Notes under the pieces: model-generated
The model's input: the letters and a program-made list of their open reading frames with translations, nothing else
Told to the model about the DNA's origin: nothing
Database searches by the model: none
Shown: piece after piece, positions 20,188 to 31,084 of the stretch
Numbering within the stretch: position 1 is the stretch's first letter
Layout of the letters: the number at the start of each line of letters is the position of its first letter
Assembly: GCF_014356525.2 (NCBI RefSeq)
Contig: NC_052504.1
Coordinates: 100,558,051 to 100,622,050 of the forward strand
DNA length: 64,000 nt
Direction: 5' to 3'
Source: Nilaparvata lugens
Lineage: Eukaryota > Arthropoda > Insecta > Hemiptera > Delphacidae
Made by a program: the position numbers and the translations under genes

Positions 20188-20838
20188 ATCGATCTTAAAC
20201 TCCCCAACAATTCAAGTTTTCTTCCTCACTCGAATTCTCTTCAATTCGGAGACTTCTCAAATAGAATAATAATAACTGGATAATTGACTGGTCGACCGCC
20301 CTGATAAAATAAACTCGCAAAACAAAGAACAACAGAGCTGAGTTCAACAATGGCCGTTCGACTTTACTCTATTTTCTTTACCTCTTTCCTTTTTCTCTCT
20401 TTCTCTCCTCTTTCCTCTTTCTCTTCCTCTCCTTTTCCTTTTACTCTTTCTCTCCTTTCATTTTTTTGAGTGAAAACTTTTACACTTTTTCTCTTTTCCT
20501 CTTTTTCTCTCTCTCATTTTCTCTCTTTTCCCCTTTTCGGAACCAGCCTGCATATCATTATAAGTGAAAACTTTTACACCGGAAATTATTCCCTCGATGT
20601 AAAGCAGGGACAAAGAGCGGCGTAAAGTTGGCAAGAGCGGGAAATTCAGAAAGTTGGCGACCAATTACGAGCCTTGGATTGGTAAAAGAGACCTCTTGCT
20701 ATTTAAACGGACAAAGTTTCGTCTATTTCAATGTAGATTCACCGCAAATTGTCAGTAATTCTCGTGGACAGCATCAATGCTGATGGGTTTAGAACAATAC
20801 TGACATTGAAGAGTCAAGAGCGTCGATCCCTAGTGATT
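20188..20838. other. CT-rich tract and less AT-rich non-repetitive block
   Basis: 20360-20530 is CT/TTTC-rich. The 16-bp word GTGAAAACTTTTACAC occurs on both sides of part of it (about 20471 and 20565). 20590-20833 is less AT-rich with no convincing frame. Confidence 0.4.
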
Positions 20839-20839
20839 A

Positions 20840-21140
20840 CTAGAAGTCTTCACATTGGCGAACTTCACTCTCATTTTTTTGTTATGAGCATTTGAAGATG
20901 AGTGATTTTTCTGATCTGTGAGTAGAGGAGGGATTTAATGTTCTAGTGAATAACTCACTCTGTATTGTGGCCAATCATCTCATATTATAGCACAACACTT
21001 GTTGGGTCAACCTCTATCCACTACCTGAATATCAAGCAAATCTGAGAGATTTGCATTTTTCATGGAATCCATGAATAAAAAATCATAGATTTTCGCAAAA
21101 GTGGTCAAAGATCGAATAGCTCTAGCTCTCAGGAATGAGA
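20840..21140. repeat. Family R copy
   Basis: Carries 'ACTCTGTATTGTGGCC', 'GGGTCAACCTCTATCC' and 'AGCTCTCAGGAATGAGAGTA'. The counterpart at 31085-31385 follows an extra segment of about 165 bp (30914-31080). Confidence 0.65.
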
Positions 21141-21164
21141 GTACTAGACCAGAGAACCATAATT

Positions 21165-21360
21165 GGCCATTTGAATAATGTTGAGCATTTTGCTCATACT
21201 TCTCGAATATTGAGCATAATAAGTTTCTTCTTTCTATGAATAAAAGTGAGCAAAAAATAGTTTGAGAATTTGCTCAAAAGTAAAGCTTATGCTCAAAATT
21301 GTATGAATGAACTAGAGCATTTGCTCAACTTTTGAAGCAAATGCTTCAAAAAAAGTGAGT
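21165..21360. repeat. Cluster of GAGCA/TGCTC inverted words
   Basis: At least eight GAGCA or TGCTC words, some as GAGCATTTTGCTC-type palindromes. Partly deleted in copy 2. Confidence 0.55.
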
Positions 21361-21382
21361 CCAGTGTAGAGCAGCTATTGAT

Positions 21383-22110
21383 TGATACAATAAGTAAATC
21401 ATCAAAATGATAGGGAGATGAAAAATAAGGTAACCTTGTGCTATTCCTCTCCCGAATTTAGATAAGATTAACACATAGTCAACACAACAATTGCATATAT
21501 GCTACAAATGAATTACATTATGTTACTAAATGGATTACATACAGTGAATTCTAGATTAATAATTACATGAATCATCTCTTTTTCTTTGAGTTTTTAAATT
21601 ATTATGAATTCATTCTAGTTTTTCTGCTCTCTTAGTATTCCACTCTTAGTACTTCTTCTTTTCGGATTGAAATTTTATTTTTTTTATAGTTTTTCATATA
21701 TTTCATATGTTTCTTTTTTCTTTATTATATTTTTTCTATTTTCGACTGAATCTCAAGCCACTAATTATAGCCGACTGATTACTCGTTGCCATCGCTCAAA
21801 CTACTTAGTTTTGCTGGTAACGGCCAATGATAATATTATAATCGATTTTTAAATGGAAAATATTTATTTTAAGTTTTTGCAATGTATTGTATATGAAAAT
21901 TTTATATTTTTCACATTTGTAATTTTTTTTTAATGATTTTGCAATAAATATATTTCTTTCTTTCTTCCTATAGTCCGAAATAGGTTAGTCTTGTAGTCTA
22001 GTTGTTGACTTCACAAAATTTCAAGTCCTGATTATTTTACAACGTAGATTACAATACAACAGTTCATGAGCGAGTTCTCCAACCCGAGGGGTCACTAGTC
22101 TATCCATTTT
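21383..22110 (-). mobile_element. Cacaagg-type LINE end interrupted by a younger retro-insertion
   Basis: LINE-end blocks lie at 21383-21480 and 21970-22060. The interrupting piece (21481-21969, plus orientation) ends GCAATAAATATATTTCTTTCTTTC. It is flanked by ATAGTC at 21475-21480 and 21970-21975. Copy 2 has a single ATAGTC at 31601-31606 and no insertion. Confidence 0.8.
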
Positions 22111-23040
22111 CAACTTGAATTTGCAGATTTTCGAATTTTGCTCATAGTAAAATGGCTCAACTAATTCGTGTAAGGAAGAAGAAACTATACAATATTTACA
22201 CAAAGTTGCAGATATTCTGAAAATAGTATGAATAATTTATTAAAGTAAATGGACAATAATAAACAGTAGCCGACAGTATTCGGCTTGAAATTTGTAACAC
22301 AAACTACCTATACCATTGGACATTTCCTCATGCTATCTCTTCTCTTTGATGATAGAGATTTCAATCTCACTCTACTAAATTCTGACTGATATGATTGACT
22401 GAGCAGACTCTATTGACTCTCTCAAATGACTCGGCTACAGGGAACGTTGGACGAGTCAGTTGGATCCAGTCGAATTGTAATTCAAAGAGTCACATCGCAC
22501 TGGAGAACTTATCGGGGACTGCTTTGAAAGTTCTATTTGGTTCGAAAGGAATGAGCTGGAACTGCAGACGGAGGCAAAGTATTCAGCTTACCGTCCCAAA
22601 TAGCTTCATTTGAAAATTCGAGAATATCTGATTTGAGCCAAATCTTGGATCAGGTATAAATCGAGACGTTAAGGGAATGCATTGAATGAATCCTATTTCC
22701 TTCAATTATTATTGATTGAATCCTATTATTTCAATCTAATTTTTGAAACTATCCAGCGTGACACGCATTTCAGAAATGTTTTTCTTTTTTGAGCTTAAAA
22801 TGAATGGATGAACAGGACAATGAATCAATCTTGTATGAATAGATGATTTAGTCAATGAAAATTAAATAATGTATGTTTTGCTAGGATGCACAAGCCTAAG
22901 AGCGTATGTCGGTTTCACCCTCAGTATTATCATGGGAATGGATATTTCAATCGAGATAGAGAGATAGCTATCAATTTAATCAATCTCATGATAATCCAGG
23001 ATAGTAGAGTTTTGTCGTCATGCTTGGTAATAATAAATCA
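22111..23040. other. TE2 fragment and unassigned sequence
   Basis: 22240-22350 resembles TE2 ('CGGCTTGAAATTTGTAACAC'). 22395-22613 carries a 72-codon frame whose copy-2 version differs by amino-acid changes, so I do not call a gene. The rest is unassigned. Confidence 0.4.
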
Positions 23041-23044
23041 AAAA

Positions 23045-23100
23045 TAGGTTCACGTTATATGCAGTGCAGAAGATGGGAGAACAGCGTTGCCGATTCTCTA
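23045..23100. mobile_element. M1 left-end fragment at the duplication edge
   Basis: AGGTTCACGTTATATGCAGTG, then 'GGGAGAACAGCGTTGCCGAT', ending abruptly at TCTCTATAG. Copy 2 continues through M1 interior here (32881-32985). Confidence 0.7.
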
Positions 23101-23636
23101 TAGTTAATATAGTCCTATGTTAATATAATAACTCAAATAATTTGAAAACTCATCTAAGAAGTTTCAAGTCATAAGAACTCATCTAAAATCTTATAATTTA
23201 GGCCTTTATTATTTTATTTAAGCTCAAAGGGTCTGTCTGTTATGAACTAGGCGCTACGGGCTAGGTCATGTTTATAGAATGCAGCAGTAGCTCAAGCAGC
23301 AGCAGTTAATGGTTTCTGTTTCTCAGCAATATTATTCTTTCTCAGATAAGTATGACAATAAATATTGTACGTAACTTGTACTGGAACGTATTTACCGCAT
23401 TCATATGATAATTCTGCCCTCAACTACGTTTCGGGCAGAAACAATCATACTTATGCGGTAAATTATCGTTACCGGACTTGCTACGTAAAGTACTATTCTC
23501 GCTTCCTCTACTATTCATTTGCTGAATATTTATGTCTTGCTCAGATATCATTAATTTCTACTATACTGTTTTATTAGTGTTATAATGAATATTGTTAATT
23601 TTTTGAATTTAATCAATTCATTTAATTATTTTGCAG
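23101..23636. other. Intron sequence upstream of the WDFY3-like exon
   Basis: 23265-23390 is a partial copy of the inverted-pair repeat at 36.5/41.1 kb ('ATAGAATGCAGCAGTAGC', 'TTCTGTTTCTC'). 23393-23460 forms a strong hairpin (TACCGCAT...ATGCGGTA; TTCTGCCC with GGGCAGAA). The end, TTTAATTATTTTGCAG at 23621-23636, is a good 3' splice site. Confidence 0.6.
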
Positions 23637-23799
23637 TCACTACTAGTCTGCCTACGGGAAAGTCACAGAGCTAGAACAGTTTTCCGGAAGGTTGGTGGCT
23701 TTGTATACGTGATGAGTGTTCTGGTCTCGATGGAAGGCTGCCTGATGAGTGGCACACCTCAGCCGCCGTGGGACTCCATTTCACTCTCGCAGATTCTCG
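23637..23799 (+). CDS. bchs: WDFY3/blue cheese (Alfy)-like internal exon, cut by an assembly gap
   Basis: This exon follows a TTTTGCAG acceptor and is open in one frame up to the Ns (about 54 codons). It has near-unbiased codons and a higher GC content than the surroundings. The translation starts SLLVCLRESHRARTVF, then KVGGFVYVMSVLVSMEG, then a PPWDSISLSQIL end. I recognise this as the conserved armadillo-like segment of the N-terminal half of WDFY3 (human) or Blue cheese (fly). Those are very large BEACH-WD40-FYVE scaffold proteins that bring ubiquitinated aggregates to autophagosomes. The BEACH, WD40 and FYVE parts are not in this window. No neighbouring exon of the gene was recognised on either side, so it must sit in large introns or the region is misassembled. 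The 5' start is set by the splice site, the 3' end by the gap. Assignment is from memory of the family. Confidence 0.8.
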
Positions 23800-23899
23800 N
23801 NNNNNNNNNNNNNNNNNNNNNNNNNNNNNNNNNNNNNNNNNNNNNNNNNNNNNNNNNNNNNNNNNNNNNNNNNNNNNNNNNNNNNNNNNNNNNNNNNNN
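23800..23899. other. Assembly gap (100 N)
   Basis: Exactly 100 unknown bases, the usual placeholder for a gap of unknown size. It removes the 3' end and donor site of the WDFY3-like exon and is immediately followed by duplication copy 2. Confidence 0.99.
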
Positions 23900-25028
23900 T
23901 AATGATTCGCTTTTAGAGAGACCGTCAACGTTGCAAGTGTATGCGACAAAAACGTAGAAGGGTCGAGGTGTGTTTCTACTTTCTAGAAAGTAGGGGGTGT
24001 TAGAAACAGCCTTTAGAAAACCTTGTTATCCTGACAAGGGGGTGCTCTGATGAGGGGGTGTAGTAACAGGGGTTATAAAGACAGGGGTATGTGGTGGAAG
24101 GGCATGTTCAGACAGGGGCGTGTGAATAAAGGGCTTCCAAAGACGTGGATTGAAAAGTTAATGCATGCTATCACTAGCCTGTTAGCGTTATATACAGAGT
24201 GAGCAGCAAGAAAGGACCAAAGCTGCCTGCTAGCTTACACAAAAACGAAATTAATTACTTTGTAATGGTTTCAATGCTCGATTCTGCTGCAATTTTGCTG
24301 ATAATAGATACAGGTTCGTGATTGAAGTTTTTACTTTTGACTCAAGGCCAAAGTCGTTTTCCGTCAGTGTGTATGTCGACTATAACTTTTGAAAGATTTA
24401 ATAGAACAGCTTCATAATTTAAACACATATTCTTCGAAACTTTTTACAGGTCAAGTTCGTTGGACAACAAAATTTACTGACTCACACGTAATTTTTCAGA
24501 TATCACAGATAACATTGGAAGTGAATAAACAAATTATTTACTTAATCAGCTGGAGTATTGCATGCTATTAATACAATTTTTCCATCCATTCATTAATGAA
24601 ATAAGCTGATGCCTTTAGGGAGCTATCACACAGACAGCCCTTCATGCGTTGACACATGATTTAAGCTGCTCAATTTGCAACATTATAATTTACAACTTTT
24701 AAATCAACAAACTGAATCGAACTGAGATATCAATGTACGGGTTTCGCCTTTTATTTTCTCTTGGAACTCTATATTCAGTGATTTCTTGTTGGAATGTTGA
24801 AATCGTATATCACATGACCACTTTCTCATTCGAAAGAATGAATTTGAATTAATATGAGGGACTAAAATGATGGAGTGACAGATTAATTGTTGAAGAGTAA
24901 TTTTAATTTCAGATAGGATCCCCAATGAAACCTATTGGAAAAGTGGTCATGTGAAAGAAATATCTAGCGGTTTTCATAATTCTCACCAACTCTGTATGAT
25001 TGATTGATGTTGCTGGCTTTGAAGATTA

Positions 25029-25460
25029 TTCATTGATTGATACAACAAGTACATAATCAATGATAGGGAGATGAAAAATAAGGTAAAAAAAGTAAATTCG
25101 TATGGCTTTTGTTGGTGGGGAGTCCCTTGCGGGAAGGTCCCACCGCCTGAATATATCATTTAAGCCGTCAATGGGCCTAACGACTGTCATACTTCAGCCG
25201 GGACCGACAGTTCAACGTGCCCATCCGATACCACGGGAGTGATCTGGTTAAAAAACTTTTGGTATTGAGAGAGTTTGAACCCGGGATCTCTATGCTGCTT
25301 CGCAGGCACTCTATCCACTGACCACGGATCACTCCTAAAAAGGTAACCTTGTGCTATTCCTCTCCCAAATTTAGATAAGGTTACACATAGTCCGAAATAG
25401 GTTAAGTCTTGTAGCCTAGTTATTCACTCCACAAAATTTTCAGTCCCAAATTATTTCACA
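25029..25460 (-). mobile_element. Cacaagg-type LINE end split by a SINE (copy 2)
   Basis: Counterpart of 15555-15800. LINE text is interrupted between AAATAAGGTAA and CCTTGTGCTATTC by the SINE at 25087-25339. Confidence 0.7.
25087..25339 (-). mobile_element. Type-B SINE, present only in duplication copy 2
   Basis: Full-length relative of 1322-1559 with 'GGTGGGGAGTCCCTTGCGGG' and the palindromic B-box region degenerated to GAGTTTGAACCCGGG. The 7-bp AAGGTAA is at 25080-25086 and 25340-25346. Copy 1 has the single, empty site AAGGTAA at 15612-15618. Confidence 0.88.
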
Positions 25461-25910
25461 ACGTAGATGACAATACAACAGTTCATGAAAGAGTTCCCCA
25501 ACCCAAGGGGTCACTAGTCTATCCATTTTCCACTTGAAGTGATAGAGTATGGTCAGAAAGGAGTTGTTATCTGAACGAGATTGTTCGAGTTCTTAAATAT
25601 CGATATGAATAATTATAAAAGTTCATTATTACGGTCGATAAAGATGATGTCGATATAGGATGAAAATCGATTCAAACTTTGAAACCGCTTCAGTCAAGAG
25701 AGTTATTAATTGAAGACAATTTTTGAAGATGAGTGTTTTCCCTATCTGTGGGTGCAGGAAAGATTTTATGTTTCAGTGAATGACACATCCTGTTATTGAG
25801 TGAAACGTTCTCATATTGTAGCACAAAACGTTTTGGTCAACCTCTATTCATAGCCCAAAATATCAACAAATGTGGGAGATTAGCATTTTCATGAAATTCA
25901 TGGATAAAAA

Positions 25911-26657
25911 TGTAATAGGTTTAGAGTGAGTTATCTTTTTGTGATAAGAAATATGGTAAATTTGTACATTATCTTTTCAAAGATGGTTTACTTTGCATTG
26001 TTTCACTCCCTGTGCTTATGGGATAGAGTTATGGGGAAGCACTGCAGATTTGCACTTCCAAAAAATATTCAAATTGCAAAAAAGAGCTATTCGCTATTTG
26101 GCTGGACTCAAATTTAATGAGTCATGTAGAGAGGCTTCGTCTATTTGAACCATTCTAACTCTACCTCAATATATTTTCTTCGTCTCCACTCACGACCATA
26201 TCTCAGACTGGCCACAAACGCTGACATCCACAATCATAAGGGCAGAAATAAATTAGCTTTAAGAACAGCACAGGATTCAACTGTATGAGAGAATGCCTTT
26301 TACATGGTTCAAAGCTTTACAATAATTTGCCAATTGAGCTGCAGTCCCTAATGAACAAGAATATATTCAAAATGAAATTATACAGCTTTCTTGTTGCAAA
26401 AGCTTATTATAGTTTTAAATGATTATTTCTGTAATACATGCTTGAAGCATCTAGTAATAATAAATTTTCTATGTCCTGCACTACTTTTAAAACCTACTTT
26501 ATGTTCTGATGTCTTTGTACTGGTGCTTATTTTATGTCATTGATGTGAGTATATTTTCAACAATTCCTCAAGGATGACCTGTGACTAGACGATATTCAAA
26601 TGTATATTGTATTATATGCTGAGTTGAATAAAGAGATATCTTATCTTATCTTATCTT
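25911..26657 (+). pseudogene. LINE reverse-transcriptase C-terminal fragment (copy 2)
   Basis: Counterpart of 16311-17230, with more frameshifts (for example after FALFHS) and without the nested LINE tail. Ends in GAATAAAGAGATATC and (TTATC)n. Confirms that the 161-bp piece in copy 1 is an insertion. Confidence 0.85.
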
Positions 26658-27216
26658 AAAAAACATCATGCATTTTTGAAAAGATGGTCAAACATGTAAA
26701 TCGCTCAAACTCTCAGGAATGATATATAATGTCAATATATAAAATATAATATAAAATAAAATATAATATAAAATAAAATACAATATAATTAGATTGATAA
26801 CGTTGTTCTCAAAATTAAAAAATCAATTAACGATATTAATAGAATTTTAGTGAAACTTTGAAAGAAAATACCACTTTCAGTAGAAATTTATGAGAACAGA
26901 ACAAATCACATTGGCGAAATTCACTCTTATTCTTGAATTATAAGCATTTAGTTATCATCTGATTCTGAGTCACAATATAAATTTACAAAGAGAATCCCAC
27001 CTGTATCTGTAAAGTGACGTTACTTCACCAGAGTATCAAGTTCACAAAGTACTACTTGAATTCTCCAACTCTCAACACCACATTCTTGAAATTGCTTTGA
27101 AATTGTGCACTCGCTGTATTCTGAGGTCCACGTTGAAATGACAGAAGATAAAGATACCAGAACAACGTTGCCGATACTCTGTCTTGTCAATGCCTTCTTC
27201 AAACGGTAGCTGATAC

Positions 27217-27518
27217 CGTTTTGGTAGAGAGTTAGTGGGGAGGATATTTTTAATATCCTTTCCGAAGAATGGACATTGATATGTCCAAAGCTCCGCCAAT
27301 TCATGTAGATGCATAACAATATAACTATTATCTATAGTTATTATATTGAAAATTGCTTTTTCATATCATAATTATACAGTTCAATAATTACTTTTTTTAG
27401 TCTATATTATGTAAATTCATCTATAATTTTGCTGTATTGTAAGCTATTGTATATAAGTGTATAAGACAGTATATATTGTAATCTACATAATTAAAGTACT
27501 CAATCAATCAATCAATAC
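27217..27518 (+). mobile_element. (AATC)n LINE 3' end, copy 2 only
   Basis: Starts CGTTTTGGTAGAGAGTTAGT, contains 'GCTGTATTGTAAGCTATTG', and ends AAAGTACTCAATCAATCAATC. The flanking repeat is at least ATAC (27213-27216 and 27515-27518). Empty site in copy 1 at 17796-17799. Related ends: 3408-3587, 13321-13488, 42940-43140, 43328-43590, 51325-51660. Confidence 0.75.
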
Positions 27519-28321
27519 AGGTTTATTGATGTAATATCAACTGTTCATTCTCGTTTAAATTAGACAGTAATTTTGTCCACATCATACTGAATCCATCATT
27601 GTAATGATCCTCATGAGTATAATGTTTGTACAAAATGAGATTAATGAAATGAACTGCATTGATATCTTGAGATTTTCGTCGTTTTTGTAGCACCCTGTAC
27701 TCCTTTTCCAGACGTAAAGTCTGAGAAATGGACTGGAGTTTTGCAGTGTAGACTGTAGCAGACAAAATCCCTCCAGTTTTATGTTGTCTCATTTATGAAC
27801 TGGCATCCAGCCAGAGCAATTTGGCGCCGCCAGCTTTTCTCTCTCTCTTCCACTCTCCCACACACAATCCATCTCTCTCTCTCTCTCTTCCTGTTGAGAG
27901 AGAGAGAGAGAGAGAAGTAGTACAGACGCTGACTTTCTTTTTGAATGTTGAAATCAATACAGAGAGAGAGAGAGAGAGTGTGGGAGAGAAAGCTGCCGCC
28001 ATCTCCATAATGTTCGATACTTGATACACCATTGTAGACAGCATACAGTTTTTAGGGTATTGTGGAGGGGGACGGAGATTTAATGGGGCTGGGAGGAATG
28101 ATCCATTACGAAATAGGACAACATCGTTTTTAAATTTTTCTGGGACAGCAGCTGAGTTGGTCTCTCACTCACTCTCTTTCTCTCTTTTTCTCTTACAGCC
28201 TAGTCTCTTCTCAAACTACACAGCTGAGGATATTCACAAGACTCAAAGACACTCGAAAACAGAGCAAATATGACCGGCACCTTACCTCTTCATCATCCAC
28301 TCATATGTTCTTTGATGTCTC

Positions 28322-28655
28322 TCCTCTTCTTCTTCTTCTTCTTCTCCTTCTTCTTCTCTTCTTCTTTTCTTCTTCTTCTCCTGCTCTTCTTCGCTTCTTC
28401 TTCTTCTTCTTCTTCTTCTTCTTCTTCTTCTTCTTCTTCTTTTCTTCTTTCTTTCTTCTCTTCTTCTTCTTCTTCTTCTTTTTTCTTCTTCTTCTTCTTC
28501 TCTTCCTTATCCTCTCTTCTTCTTCTCTCTTCTTCTTCTTCTCCTTCTTCTTCTTCTTCTCTTCTTCTTCTCTCTTCTTCTTCTTCTTTTCTTCTCTTCT
28601 TCTTCTTCTCCTGCTTCTTCTTCTTCTTCTTCTTTCCCTCTCTTCCTCTCTCCTT
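28322..28655. repeat. (CTT)n microsatellite, copy 2
   Basis: As in copy 1, with different length and interruptions. All frames across it are low-complexity artefacts. Confidence 0.95.
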
Positions 28656-29257
28656 CTTCCATCGCTATCCTCTTTCTCGTTCTGCTTCCGTTGCCGATCG
28701 TCTTTTCAATGTAGAATTGATAATTAATCAAAAAAATATCTCATCTTGATTATTGAGAAATTTACTTTCCTACTTAATGAATTAATATTGATCATTTCAA
28801 ACGAGAATGAACACTCCACATCAATAAACCTGTATCAGCTGTATCAGATCGGTTTTCAACCCTAAAGAGAACCTCTGGGGTGTGGCACACCCCAGAGATT
28901 TTTTTTCTGTTCTGCAGTTGACAATATCAAACAGATGGGAATTTTTGCCCAGTCTAAATTAGGTTTGTAGTATTGTCAACTGCTCTCCACTCTCGATAAA
29001 TTAATGCAAAGAAGCGATATCATAGTCCATCAAAAAATAGGAATCAGCTGCAGGTAACGCAGGCTAGATTGACTGAGACTCAAATGAACTTTGAATAAAA
29101 TGATATAAAATTATTTTAAGTTACCATTAGAGCTAGAGATGTTAGTTTTAGAAAATTTAAAACTATAATGTACAAGTTCCTGAAATCCAACCACTATCTT
29201 CACCCAAGAATGGAATGACTTGAGTATAGAGAGCCTTTCTTTTTTATGATTTATTCC

Positions 29258-29835
29258 ACTGTTCAAATATATTCATAGGCTATATCTATTCATGTATCAT
29301 TTATGTATAGAACTCATTTTTTGTTGAAGTTTATTGTGTTATGTGTTCCGACTCCTTATTGACTTCTGTGAAACGCTTTATTTTGTAGTTGTCTGTGTGA
29401 CTGTTGTAATGTTTTATGTTTCCTGATGACTATGTCTATTGCCCTATGTGTTTAACGACATTAAAGAATTCAATTCGATTCAATTCCACCACTTCCAGTC
29501 AGTAATAGCATTCTACAAGGTCACCAGCTCATCTTGTTCTTCGTTTGGGGTGTCTAACACCCCAGAGTGTCTTTTACGTAGGACTTTTAACAAACACTTT
29601 TATTACAAAGATTACTTTTATTGTCACTCCAAATATGGGTATGGGATGATGGATTCAGATTGGAATAAATGCTATGATTCTCTACTACTTGAGATTCAAA
29701 ACAATAAAATGGAGAGACGTGAGTTTTCATGAAGTTGTCATTGATCAAGCCATCCGTTCAAAACCGGATTAGGAGCTCCAACACTTAGGCGGAACATACG
29801 TACTTCTTCTACAATCAGTATAAATAATGGTAAGC
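29258..29835 (+). pseudogene. LINE end and piggyBac remnant (copy 2)
   Basis: 29258-29490 is the (AATTC)n LINE end. About 29628-29835 holds the piggyBac-like blocks, with one extra T near 29654 that breaks the frame relative to copy 1. 'GGGGTGTCTAACACCCC' hairpin words occur between the two in both copies. Confidence 0.6.
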
Positions 29836-30014
29836 AGTGCTTTACTTTCGATTTCTGTATGCACTTGGAACAAAAATGATTAAGAAATGATGAAGTATGG
29901 TCTAAGTACTTGTTTTTTCCATATTTTTCAAAGAAAAATGCAGAATTAAATTGGGGTGTTCAACAACCCAGTGTGTCTACTGTGTTGGCATAAAGTAAGT
30001 GTGTCTCTGTAAGA

Positions 30015-30264
30015 TTAACAATGTAGATTGATAATTAACAAAATATTTAATCTTGATTATGGAGATTCTTCATGAAATCATAGGAAAATATTATTTCCTG
30101 CTTGATAAAATATGATTGTTTATTTTAGACTAGGATGAACAGTTAACATTACATCAATAAACCTGCATAAGCTACCGTCTATAAAAGGCATTGACAACAC
30201 AGAGGATCGGCAACGTTGTTCCCCTATCTTTCTCCACTGCCATTATAACGTGGACCTCACTATA
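30015..30264. mobile_element. M1, right two-thirds (copy 2)
   Basis: Nearly identical to 19937-20187. Ends CGTGGACCTCACTATA. Confidence 0.8.
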
Positions 30265-31084
30265 TCGATCTTAAACTCCTCAACAATTCAAGTTTTCTTC
30301 CTCACTCGAATTCTCTTCAATTCGGAGACTTCTCAAATAGAATAATAATAACTGGATAATTGACTGGTCGACCGCCCTGATAAAATAAACTCGCAAAACA
30401 AAAGAACAACAGAGCTGAGTTCAACAATGGCCGTCGACTTTACTCCTCTTCTCTTTACCTTCTTCTCTTTTTCTCTCTTTCTCTCCTCTTTCCTCTTTCT
30501 CTTCCTCTCCTTTTCCTTTTACTCTTTCTCCCCTTTCCTCTTTTTGAGTGAAAACTTTCACACTTTTTCTCTTTTACTCTTTCTCTCTCTCTCTCATTTT
30601 CACTCTTCTCCCCTTTTCGGAACCAGCCTGCATATCATTATAAGTGAAAACTTTTACACCGGAAATTATTCCCTCGATGTAAAGCAGGGACAAAGAGCGG
30701 CGTAAAGTTGGCAAGAGCGGGAAATTCAGAAAGTTGGCGACCAATTACGAGCCTTGGATTGGTAAAAGAGACCTCTTGCTATTTAAACGGACAAAGTTTC
30801 GTCTATTTCAATGTAGATTCACCGCAAATTGTCAGTAATTCTCGTGGACAGCATCAATGCTGATGGGTTTAGAACAATACTGACATTGAAGAGTCAAGAG
30901 CGTCGATCCCTAGTTGATTAACTGCAAAGGGACATCTTCTTTCAGTTTAAAACTCTATGTCGAGAGACGATTGTTAGGTACTGACTCTTCTCTTCCATAT
31001 CAGCTGATTCAGTTGAGTCTGAACTGAATTAACAATAAATTGACTCCACTCCTCTCCAAATCTGACTGCAGAAGTGATTACTAG

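Larger units (their letters stand above)
14260..23097. repeat. Direct duplication, copy 1 (about 8.8 kb)
   Basis: Aligned by eye to 23900-32918 in the same order and orientation, with few base differences and many insertions or deletions. Landmarks in both: the G-run tract, R repeat, LINE reverse-transcriptase fragment, CTT tract, piggyBac fragment, M1 ends, cacaagg-type LINE end. The right limit lies inside an M1 copy. Copy 1 continues to the WDFY3-like exon; copy 2 does not. Confidence 0.85.
27116..28850. mobile_element. M1 halves with intervening sequence (copy 2)
   Basis: Counterpart of 17703-19130. The left half (27121-27216) is itself split by an (AATC)n LINE end (27217-27518) before continuing at 27519. 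(CTT)n at 28322-28655. The M1 interior resumes at about 28669. Confidence 0.55.

Noticed and set aside
20538..20833. About 295 bp without a visible difference between duplication copies
   Set aside because: Neighbouring parts differ at only about one base per hundred, so such a run is not surprising.
22395..22613. 72-codon frame (+), also at 32066-32257
   Set aside because: Differences between copies are mostly replacements and the C-terminal end is frameshifted.
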